Below, piece by piece: positions 1-5,251 of a stretch of 5,577 bases of DNA. The notes beneath the pieces were generated by a model. It had not been told where the DNA came from, searched no databases, and saw only the letters and a program-made list of their open reading frames with translations. A program made the translations under genes and the position numbers. Numbering within the stretch: position 1 is the first letter of the stretch; every line of letters begins with the position of its first letter. The DNA is from Acetobacteraceae bacterium (GTDB lineage Bacteria; Pseudomonadota; Alphaproteobacteria; Acetobacterales; Acetobacteraceae): NCBI GenBank assembly GCA_030039695.1, contig JASHVB010000153.1, positions 1 to 5,577 of the forward strand, given 5' to 3'.

Positions 1-2560
1 GCGCACGCAAGGTGCGCGTCACTTGCCGAACGCCCTCTGCCGGTGGTGCGTTGGCCGGCGTCGCCGCGCCGGCAGGAGGCTGAGGCGACGTGCCTGGGAT
101 GGCGAGATTTATCGGCGGAGCTGGCGCGACTGGGACCGGAGCGGGCGGCGCCGTGGTGAGCGGAACCGGTGCAGCCGGAGGACTTGGTGTCGCGAGCGTC
201 GGCACCGGTACGTGTTTGATCGCATGAGGCGGTGCGGCGCGGGCGATGGCGCCGGCAGCGAGCAGCAGGGCTGCCACGATCGCAGTCGAGCGGAAGGCGG
301 CCGCGGTCGCGCGCTCCTGGCGGGGTCGGGCGATGTCTGACGCCGGTGCCGGCGGAGATGCTGCTGGCATTGCCGCCGATCGGCTGGCAGCCAGCCTCGA
401 CGGCTCTTGGCGGGGCCGAACGACGTCCGAGACCCGCCCAGGCGCGGGGGCCGCCGATGCGGGCGGCTGCCGGCTGATCGTGAAGCGATGCCGACGAAAT
501 ACGGCGATCAGGGTTGAGAGTACGACTTCGCCCAGGGAACGGAGCGGCCGGTCGCGGGGCCAATGGTCCCAGTGCACCCAGGCGTCCGGACGGCCGAAGA
601 ACACCCGGGTAATCGCCGAGAGCTCCTGGAGGTTCGCGGAGTGGAACTGCAGGAAGGCCGTGTCGCCCTCCCAGTTGAGCACCGTGCTCGGAACCTCGAC
701 GGCCTCGTCGCAGACCGTAAACGCCGCGATCACCGACTCGCCCGGACCGATTCCCAGCGGCTGCTCGATCTGCAACCGTGCCCCAGAAAGCGACACGTCC
801 GTGCTGTAGGCCGCGACCCGCGCACCGTTCGGCAACACCAGTTCCGTCGGAACGTTAGCCTGCGCCCGGGCCCAGACGCGAAGCTGCTCGCGCTCACCCC
901 CGACCGCGATCGAGGCGGACACAGGGATCAGGCACATGCCGCACCAGATCGTGTTCAACAAAAACGCCTGGAACGCCAATCCCGTGGTGGTGAAGATGCC
1001 GTGCAGGCCGAGGACGAAACCGGCCACCAGGAGTACCAGCAGCACGATGTTCGGCGCCACGACCCGTAAGTCGAGGTAGCCGCGCTGCAGCGTGCCGCCC
1101 TTGCTGGTGACGTTGAATCGGCCCCTGCGCGGATTCCACAGCGCCAGGAGGGCGACCGGCAGCAACGGGACCGCCATCACTGCCTCATAGATCTCGCTCC
1201 AGAACGAATGACGGTGGGGGCCGTTCATGCGTGCCGTGGTGGCGAAGGTGTGGAACAGGTGCGATCCCGCGTAAGCAACAATCGCCAGCGGTGAGGCGGC
1301 GATGATGTTTTGCCCGAAAAAGAGGAACGCCAGGGGCGAGGTGAGGAACACCAGCCGTGGCAGCGAGAACAGGAACGAGAAGCTGGAGGCAAAATAGCAC
1401 AGCCGCTGGATCGGCCTCAGACCGCGTGCGAACGGCGTCTTCTCCATACGCAGGATCTGAATCATCCCGCGGCCCCAGCGCAGCCGCTGTCCGATGTGGA
1501 GCGCAAGCCGTTCCGTCGCGAGGCCCGCGATAAGCGGGACGCGCAGGTAGGCGGTATGCCAACCGCGCTGCTGCATACGGAAGGAGCAGTGGCAGTCCTC
1601 GGTGACGGTCTCTGTCGGGACGCCGCCGATGTCCTCCAATGCCGTGCGCCGCATGACAGCGGCGGAGCCGCAAAAAAACGCCGCGTTCCAGAGATCGTTG
1701 CCGGGCTGAATGACGCCGTAGAACAGCAGCCCCTCGTTCGGGACCGGCATTTTGTAAGCGAGGTTCCGCTCGAACGGATCAGGTGAATAAAAATGGTGCG
1801 GGGTCTGCACCAGCGCGATGCGCGAATCACGCAGCAGCCAGCCGACCGTCATCTGTAGGAAAGCGCGGGTCGGTGCGTGATCAGAGTCGAAGATGGCGAT
1901 AAACTCGCCATCCGTGTGACGCAGGGCGTGATTGAGGTTGCCGGCCTTCGCGCCCTTGTTGTCCGGTCGGATGATGTAGCCGCAGCCGCATGCTGCGGCG
2001 AAGGCACGGAACTGATCGCGTCGGCCGTCGTCGAGAATCCAGACGTTAATCTTATCGCGCGGCCAGTCGAGGTTGAGCGCCGCCAGCACGGTGTAGCGGA
2101 CCAAATCCAGCGATTCGTTGTAGGTCGGGATGTAGACGTCGATCGTTGGCCACTCCGCCGGGTCGGCGGGCAGCGGCACCGGCTTGCGGTTCAGCGGGTA
2201 GGTGGTCTGGACATAAGCGAGCACCAGCAGCACGCCTGCATAGGTTTCGGCGAGTATCAGCCCGATGCAGAGGAACTCCCGCACGAAGGTGTCGAACACC
2301 ATCGTGTCGGAGACACGCCAGAACAGATACCGGCTGGTGATCAGGATCGAGATGATCACCAGTACAAGTCCGGCACGACGTGATTTGAAGCGGTTGATAA
2401 TCACGAACGCCACGATGCCAATCACGGTCAGCACCGCCTGATGGACGGCATCCATCGGCACGGTCACGAACATCACCGCGGCGAACAGCGCGAGCAGCAG
2501 CGAGGCGGCCCGCAGCAGGCGGCCCCAACGCGGCAGCGGCTCGGTGAGGATCTTCAACAT
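1..2560 (-). CDS. bcsAB: Cellulose synthase catalytic subunit BcsA fused in frame to BcsB (partial, runs off left edge)
   Basis: This is an inner-membrane family 2 glycosyltransferase that makes beta-1,4-glucan from UDP-glucose and extrudes it. The frame stays open for 853 codons from ATG 2560 to the window edge. Four hydrophobic segments (about 19-34, 42-56, 63-80, 96-117) precede the GT2 domain. Its motifs are YIPTYNE 143-149, DDG 177-179, DSDH 225-228, QTPHHFYSPDPF 252-263, FFCGS 295-299, TED 320-322 (catalytic base Asp322) and QRLRW 358-362. Further membrane segments follow, with the gating loop FNVTSK at 482-487. A PilZ c-di-GMP domain has RxxxR 557-561 and DVSLSG 588-593. After about residue 693 come a Pro/Ala-rich linker, a hydrophobic segment (758-776), a second proline-rich stretch and VRQVTRTLRA (844-853), which resembles the start of mature BcsB. 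The start overlaps the bcsQ stop as TGATG, so translation is probably coupled. The BcsA identity is near certain; the BcsB part is inferred from a short segment. Confidence 0.95.
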   Translation of the reverse strand, partial: MLKILTEPLPRWGRLLRAASLLLALFAAVMFVTVPMDAVHQAVLTVIGIVAFVIINRFKSRRAGLVLVIISILITSRYLFWRVSDTMVFDTFVREFLCIGLILAETYAGVLLVLAYVQTTYPLNRKPVPLPADPAEWPTIDVYIPTYNESLDLVRYTVLAALNLDWPRDKINVWILDDGRRDQFRAFAAACGCGYIIRPDNKGAKAGNLNHALRHTDGEFIAIFDSDHAPTRAFLQMTVGWLLRDSRIALVQTPHHFYSPDPFERNLAYKMPVPNEGLLFYGVIQPGNDLWNAAFFCGSAAVMRRTALEDIGGVPTETVTEDCHCSFRMQQRGWHTAYLRVPLIAGLATERLALHIGQRLRWGRGMIQILRMEKTPFARGLRPIQRLCYFASSFSFLFSLPRLVFLTSPLAFLFFGQNIIAASPLAIVAYAGSHLFHTFATTARMNGPHRHSFWSEIYEAVMAVPLLPVALLALWNPRRGRFNVTSKGGTLQRGYLDLRVVAPNIVLLVLLVAGFVLGLHGIFTTTGLAFQAFLLNTIWCGMCLIPVSASIAVGGEREQLRVWARAQANVPTELVLPNGARVAAYSTDVSLSGARLQIEQPLGIGPGESVIAAFTVCDEAVEVPSTVLNWEGDTAFLQFHSANLQELSAITRVFFGRPDAWVHWDHWPRDRPLRSLGEVVLSTLIAVFRRHRFTISRQPPASAAPAPGRVSDVVRPRQEPSRLAASRSAAMPAASPPAPASDIARPRQERATAAAFRSTAIVAALLLAAGAIARAAPPHAIKHVPVPTLATPSPPAAPVPLTTAPPAPVPVAPAPPINLAIPGTSPQPPAGAATPANAPPAEGVRQVTRTLRA
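233..289 (-). other. Hydrophobic segment at the BcsA-BcsB junction (transmembrane or uncleaved signal-like)
   Basis: Residues 758-776 of the fusion form an Ala/Leu/Val-rich stretch (core AIVAALLLAAGAIA) preceded by arginines and followed by Ala-Ala-Pro. It looks like the signal peptide of a stand-alone BcsB, here kept inside one polypeptide. The PilZ domain is cytoplasmic and BcsB is periplasmic, so a membrane crossing at this point is what the topology of a fused protein needs. Whether a signal peptidase cuts here cannot be told from the sequence. Confidence 0.6.
281..433 (-). repeat. Imperfect internal duplication in the BcsA-BcsB linker
   Basis: Residues 710-730 (DNA 433-371) and 740-760 (DNA 343-281) of the fusion align without gaps at a 30-residue offset. 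They share the core SD-(V/I)-x-RPRQE and, further on, RS-x-A. The repeat lies in the low-complexity linker between the PilZ domain and the hydrophobic segment. It looks like an old 90-bp tandem duplication that has diverged. Confidence 0.5.
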
Positions 2561-3381
2561 CAACGCAGGCCCCATTCCCTGAGCGCTGGGAACGCGTCCG
2601 CCTCCGGCGCCGTTGCGGCGGCAGTCTCCCCGAAGCGGGCGGTGAGCGAATCGACAAGAAGCTGTAGATCCTCCGCCGCGCCGCCTGCGCCGTTGGTCAG
2701 CAGGCGCCGGTGGACGAGCGCCTCCGCCAACGCGCTGTCCCAGCAGACAGCACCGAGCAGCCGGGGGCCGAACGCATTGCGCGCGCTGTCCAGCACCGCG
2801 GCGCTGAGCGGCGCATCGAGGTCCACCTGGTTCATCAGGACCACCATGCGATCGACCGAGCGGGCCGATATCGTGCCGCGGCCATAGATCTGGCCCGAAA
2901 CGATCGGCGGGATCAATGCGGCACTGGCGACATCCGCGAGCAGCACCACGACGATGAGATCAGCCAGCGGTGTGAGCGCGGTGAGCGCCGGCGAGAAGCC
3001 GGGCGCGGTATCGACGATCACGAACAGCGCCGGGTCCGCCAGCATTTCCCGCACGGGCGTGGCGAGCAGATCGGGCCTGTTGAGCACGGCCATGCCCACG
3101 TCCAGCACGCGGCGCGGCTCGCTGACGCCGTATGGCAACAGGTGCACACCGGCCGGCGTCTCGACGACCGAGCTTTGCCAGCGCGGCTGTTGGTCGAGCG
3201 CGTTGGCATACCCGACCTCGTCACGGATCGACAGGCCGAGATGCAGCCTGAGCGAGTTCTGCGGATCGAGATCAAGCGCCAGCACCGGATAGCCGCGGGC
3301 GGCCAGAATGGCGGCGATATGCGCTGTCAACGTGGTCTTGCCGACGCCGCCCTTGGGAGAGTTCATCACAATGAGCGCCAT
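2560..3381 (-). CDS. bcsQ: Cellulose biosynthesis protein BcsQ, MinD/ParA-family ATPase
   Basis: This is a 273-residue P-loop ATPase of the SIMIBI MinD/ParA class. In enterobacteria BcsQ (YhjQ) is needed for cellulose production, marks the cell pole and joins the cytoplasmic part of the synthase complex; that role is known for the family and inferred here. The deviant Walker A is KGGVGKTT at residues 10-17 with the signature Lys10. ALDLDPQNS at 35-43 is the A' region, and FVIVDTAPG at 120-128 carries Walker B Asp124. The length is close to the family norm (about 250). MALIVMNSPKGG is the usual start for this family, although no strong Shine-Dalgarno precedes it; GAGAG lies upstream and the previous gene ends 15 nt away, so coupling is likely. 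The stop overlaps the bcsAB start. An unrelated ParA or MinD is unlikely given the position next to bcsA. Confidence 0.93.
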   Translation of the reverse strand: MALIVMNSPKGGVGKTTLTAHIAAILAARGYPVLALDLDPQNSLRLHLGLSIRDEVGYANALDQQPRWQSSVVETPAGVHLLPYGVSEPRRVLDVGMAVLNRPDLLATPVREMLADPALFVIVDTAPGFSPALTALTPLADLIVVVLLADVASAALIPPIVSGQIYGRGTISARSVDRMVVLMNQVDLDAPLSAAVLDSARNAFGPRLLGAVCWDSALAEALVHRRLLTNGAGGAAEDLQLLVDSLTARFGETAAATAPEADAFPALREWGLR

Positions 3382-3396
3382 GATGGCGGCGAACTC

Positions 3397-3750
3397 TCAG
3401 CGCGGGGGAGGGGGCGACGTCGCCGCTCGCCATGCTGAGCGGGCCGCGCGGGCAGGGCGCGGAGACTTGGCGGAGGCTGGCGCCGGGTTGAGGACCGCAG
3501 CGACCTCTCCCAAGACGGAGAGTGGCACTGGACTGGCCGGCTCAACCCTGGGCTCGACCCTGGGTTCGACCCGAGCCGGTCCCGAGGGGCGCGGTGCGGG
3601 CGGCGGCGGCGGAGCGCCAGGATCGGACGCCGGCTCAGCCTCTCCCGATAACTCGGAGACGGGAACATCGTCGAAGCGGGGGGACGGGAAGGTCCAGTAG
3701 CGGAAGGCCGACAGACCGCAGGCCTTGGTCAAATGTTCTATTTCGATCAT
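3397..3750 (-). CDS. Small proline-rich protein, probable BcsR/BcsP-like cellulose accessory factor
   Basis: This encodes 117 residues as the first gene of the bcs operon. The N-terminus (MIEIEHLTKACGLSAFRYWTF) has the pattern of BcsR/BcsP proteins: a short helix, then a GL-x-x-(F/Y)-x-Y segment. These small proteins sit just upstream of bcsQ in other bcs operons and, in E. coli, BcsR binds and stabilises BcsQ. A proline-rich middle follows, including a run of five prolines and three VEPR-like repeats. PVPLSVLGEVAAVL then resembles the short C-terminal 'PL..VF..L' helix of BcsP-type proteins, and the tail is basic. A start at 3801 would add 17 residues; ATG 3750 is preferred because GGGTGGGGTGG lies just upstream of it and the added residues look non-coding. 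The assignment rests mostly on position and weak pattern similarity, so no symbol is given. Confidence 0.6.
   Translation of the reverse strand: MIEIEHLTKACGLSAFRYWTFPSPRFDDVPVSELSGEAEPASDPGAPPPPPAPRPSGPARVEPRVEPRVEPASPVPLSVLGEVAAVLNPAPASAKSPRPARAARSAWRAATSPPPPR
3539..3574 (-). repeat. Three tandem 12-bp units encoding a VEPR-type repeat
   Basis: Plus-strand units are 3539-3550 (ggctcaaccctg), 3551-3562 (ggctcgaccctg) and 3563-3574 (ggttcgacccga). Neighbouring units differ by only one base (1 versus 2) or a few (2 versus 3). On the coding strand they give Val-Glu-Pro repeats separated by Arg. Being a multiple of three, unit gain or loss would change protein length without a frameshift. Confidence 0.85.
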
Positions 3751-3834
3751 CGTCCACCCCACCCGAGAAGACACGGTCGCCGTTGCGACAGATCGATCCA
3801 AGAATTTGGCGCCTCAGGTTTATTGTTTCGCATC

Positions 3835-3848
3835 AGCACACTTGTGCT
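3835..3848. repeat. Inverted repeat AGCACA-CT-TGTGCT upstream of the bcs operon
   Basis: Two perfect 6-bp arms are separated by 2 bp, 85 nt upstream of the small first gene. The dyad has the size of a binding site for a dimeric regulator. It lies just downstream of the candidate bcs promoter, where a bound repressor could block transcription. No regulator is encoded in the window, so this role is inference. Confidence 0.4.
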
Positions 3849-3874
3849 TCCGACATTTCCAGAAGCTTCCCGCA

Positions 3875-3903
3875 ATTCTAAGCGGATACCGCCGGATCGT
3901 CGA
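3875..3903 (-). promoter_or_regulatory. Candidate sigma-70-type promoter of the bcs operon
   Basis: Read on the minus strand, TCGACG (3903-3898) and TAGAAT (3880-3875) are separated by 17 nt. They match the -35 consensus at 4 of 6 and the -10 consensus at 5 of 6 positions. Transcription would begin near 3868 and leave an untranslated leader of about 118 nt before ATG 3750. The spacing is ideal but the -35 is weak, so this is only a candidate. Confidence 0.3.
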
Positions 3904-4085
3904 TGCTTTTGTTATGATTGGCCAGGACTTGCGGCGGGGCTTGGCCGGCTTCGGCGAGTTTCTGCCGGTGATCGAGATGCTCCCAATGCCACTCGTTGCC
4001 CATCACCGTGCGGGCAAGATTCGGAGCGCTGTAAGTGCAGACGCATCGGCCCCCGGAAGGCAGACCTCCACCGTTGCTTTGCAAA

Positions 4086-4115
4086 TTGAGACTATGCGTT
4101 AATTTGCCGTAAAAT
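4086..4115 (+). promoter_or_regulatory. Good sigma-70-like promoter match in the gene-poor region
   Basis: TTGAGA (4086-4091) and TAAAAT (4110-4115) are 18 nt apart; each hexamer matches consensus at 5 of 6 positions. It would start a plus-strand transcript near 4122, although no convincing gene follows for more than 1 kb. A perfect 9-bp hairpin follows about 50 nt downstream. AT-rich patches give such matches by chance, so confidence is moderate at best. Confidence 0.35.
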
Positions 4116-4172
4116 CACTTGTGGGTCCGCAGGCGCGCACTCGGCCCTCTGCCGCACTGGGCTAACGAAGAG

Positions 4173-4202
4173 CAACGACAGGGTGTCATGCTGCTGTCGT
4201 TG
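4173..4202. repeat. Perfect 9-bp inverted repeat with 12-nt loop
   Basis: CAACGACAG (4173-4181) and CTGTCGTTG (4194-4202) are exact reverse complements. Either strand would form a stable hairpin. No T-run follows on the plus strand, so it is not a standard intrinsic terminator. A structured RNA leader, small RNA stem or protein site are all possible. Confidence 0.7.
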
Positions 4203-4229
4203 GCGCGGTCGCACTGAACGTCTGGTGTC

Positions 4230-4248
4230 CGAAACACGTAGCGTTTCG
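4230..4248. repeat. 6-bp inverted repeat CGAAAC / GTTTCG
   Basis: CGAAAC (4230-4235) and GTTTCG (4243-4248) are exact reverse complements around a 7-nt loop, 27 nt after the 9-bp hairpin. Taken alone it could be chance. As the second hairpin in about 80 nt it adds to the impression of a structured segment. Confidence 0.4.
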
Positions 4249-4527
4249 CTCAAAGCAATCGCCGAAGACGCCTCAAGGATGCAGAACTGCGCGGTCATCG
4301 TTGTCGGTTGTGCTCAGCCGGCAGTGCGCGAGAGGTCCGCGTCGCCGATCAGCCGCCGGTCGCTGCGCCCGTCGACGATGAACAGGATACGAGCGTCGAT
4401 GCCAGATCTCTCAAAGGAACCGGCTGCCACCACGACACATCGGACACGCGAGGCGTCATCAACCCACCCCCGAGATCACCTCCAGACCCCGGAACCGGGC
4501 GTAACTCAGAGGATCACGACCTCACGC

Positions 4528-4639
4528 GCGCCGCGTTTCCACCACACGGTAGTGTGGCCGCTCGGAGTCCACCCAGCTGCAAGGCTGCGCCAGGACCTCA
4601 ATGGGATACGGGACCACTTATTGCGGCGCCGCGTTTCCA
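4528..4639 (+). repeat. Direct repeat of the 14-mer gcgccgcgtttcca
   Basis: Identical copies lie at 4528-4541 and 4626-4639, 98 bp apart. The first copy runs directly into the perfect hairpin CCACAC-GGTA-GTGTGG (4542-4557). About 14 nt after the second copy is a weaker hairpin, CACAC...GTGTG. The similar arrangement could be the remains of a tandem duplication or of paired binding sites. Confidence 0.5.
4542..4557. repeat. Perfect 6-bp hairpin with tetraloop GGTA
   Basis: CCACAC (4542-4547) and GTGTGG (4552-4557) are exact reverse complements with a 4-nt loop. No T-run follows on either side, so it does not look like an intrinsic terminator. Confidence 0.5.
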
Positions 4640-4879
4640 AAAGATCGCCGGAAACACACCACTTTGTGTGAGCTTGAATCATTCCACCGGTAGTCTTGCG
4701 GCACCATTCACCAGGGATGGAATGGGTCGGCTCAAACCAAGCACGAGCAGACCTGTGCCAGACGATTACCCGATCCGGACAACAGGAGACGTTCGTTGGG
4801 GTGACAATAGGCTCGTAGCGACACGGCGACAGAAGGATGGCGCGGATTTCGCACCCGCGTACCGCCGCAATACTATCGG

Positions 4880-4922
4880 TTCACTGAAATGAGCGGAATC
4901 GGTGACCAATCAGTGAATTTTT
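4880..4922 (+). repeat. 8-bp inverted repeat followed by a T-run; possible weak terminator or IS end remnant
   Basis: TTCACTGA (4880-4887) and TCAGTGAA (4910-4917) are exact reverse complements, and five T residues follow at 4918-4922. The arrangement is like an intrinsic terminator, but the stem is AT-rich and the 22-nt loop is long, so it would be weak. The text TTCACTGAAATGAGCGG is also reminiscent of the repeated ends of IS21-family elements, though no transposase is visible here. Confidence 0.3.
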
Positions 4923-5184
4923 CCTGACTCAGTAGACTCTGAGACGCGCGTGATGCGGTGCGGCCCGAGCCATCGCAAGCACCTTCAGGCCGTGCCTCAG
5001 ACCGGGCAGGTCATAAGCACGAGGCGACTTGGTGATCCGCGGGCGAACAGGCGACCGGTCACCAGAAGGGTCTACTGATTGCGGAAAAGGTGGTCCTACT
5101 GCAAACACCATCGGAATTAGCCCAGACGAATCTGCGCATTTCGATCAACCGGCACCGACACACCGCGTCCAGTCTTCCGCCTGG

Positions 5185-5211
5185 GGAGACGCAGCAAGGC
5201 TTGACGTCTCC
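5185..5211. promoter_or_regulatory. Inverted repeat GGAGACG / CGTCTCC overlapping the -35 of the START-domain gene
   Basis: The 7-bp arms at 5185-5191 and 5205-5211 are exact reverse complements with a 13-nt spacer. The candidate -35 hexamer TTGACG (5201-5206) lies partly within the dyad. This placement would suit an operator, but no regulator is known from the window. Confidence 0.35.
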
Positions 5212-5231
5212 GGGAGGGTGCTGACGATATA
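5201..5231 (+). promoter_or_regulatory. Candidate promoter of the START-domain gene
   Basis: TTGACG (5201-5206) matches the -35 consensus at 5 of 6. GATATA (5226-5231), 19 nt further on, is a modest -10. Transcription would start close to 5238, giving a very short leader that still holds the Shine-Dalgarno. The long spacer and weak -10 keep confidence low. Confidence 0.35.
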
Positions 5232-5238
5232 CGTATAT
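5227..5238. repeat. 12-bp perfect palindrome ATATACGTATAT
   Basis: This self-complementary AT-rich dodecamer sits at the expected -10/start-site position, immediately before the Shine-Dalgarno of the START-domain gene. It stands out in GC-rich surroundings. It could be an operator, a DNA-melting element, or a chance by-product of a -10 region. Confidence 0.5.
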
Positions 5239-5246
5239 GGGGAGGA
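5239..5246 (+). promoter_or_regulatory. Ribosome binding site deciding the START-domain start codon
   Basis: GGGGAGGA ends about 5 nt before ATG 5252, which is ideal spacing. An in-frame ATG at 5237 overlaps this site and has no Shine-Dalgarno of its own, so 5252 is chosen as the start. Confidence 0.7.
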
Positions 5247-5251
5247 CAGAT

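Larger units (their letters stand above)
3751..5251. other. Gene-poor divergent intergenic region, about 1.5 kb
   Basis: No open frame here looks like a real gene. The longest candidates (plus 4183-4671 and 4308-4892; minus 3878-4084 and 4092-4298) start with GTG or TTG or lack a Shine-Dalgarno, show no recognisable motif and have a composition unlike the bcs genes. Parts are clearly less GC-rich than the flanks: 3841-3900 is about 53% G+C by hand count. What can be seen is promoter-like hexamers facing each flank, several perfect short inverted repeats, a 14-bp direct repeat and a possible IS remnant, each listed separately. The gap separates two divergently transcribed units, so both promoters must lie in or near it. 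Confidence 0.6.

Noticed and set aside
246..1069. Long plus-strand open frames (246-809, 563-1069) opposite the bcsA PilZ region and linker
   Set aside because: They are Arg/Ala-rich antisense frames over a well-supported BcsA sequence with intact motifs, typical of GC-rich DNA.
1310..2383. Plus-strand open frames (1310-1786, 1877-2383) opposite the GT2 domain
   Set aside because: They lie antisense to the catalytic motifs of BcsA and have no recognisable domain.
1185..2657. Minus-strand frames 1185-1673, 1462-1830 and 2052-2657
   Set aside because: They are out of frame with BcsA on the same strand. BcsA reads through without a stop and its motifs keep the same phase throughout, so there is no frameshift to invoke.
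2710..3438. 242-codon plus-strand frame opposite bcsQ
   Set aside because: It is antisense to a clear P-loop ATPase with Walker motifs, and its composition is the complement of that gene.
3561..3577. tRNA T-loop-like sequence ggttcgacccga
   Set aside because: It lies inside the tandem VEPR-coding repeat, and no acceptor or anticodon stems surround it.
3878..4084. 68-codon minus-strand frame upstream of the bcs operon
   Set aside because: It has a TTG start, no ribosome binding site and no recognisable family. A decayed gene fragment is possible but not supported.
4183..4892. Overlapping plus-strand frames 4183-4671 and 4308-4892 as genes in the gap
   Set aside because: They start at GTG and TTG without a Shine-Dalgarno, overlap each other in different frames, and show no motif, membrane segment or domain pattern.
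3751..5251. CRISPR array
   Set aside because: The only direct repeat is a two-copy 14-mer; there are no regularly spaced repeats or spacers and no cas genes.
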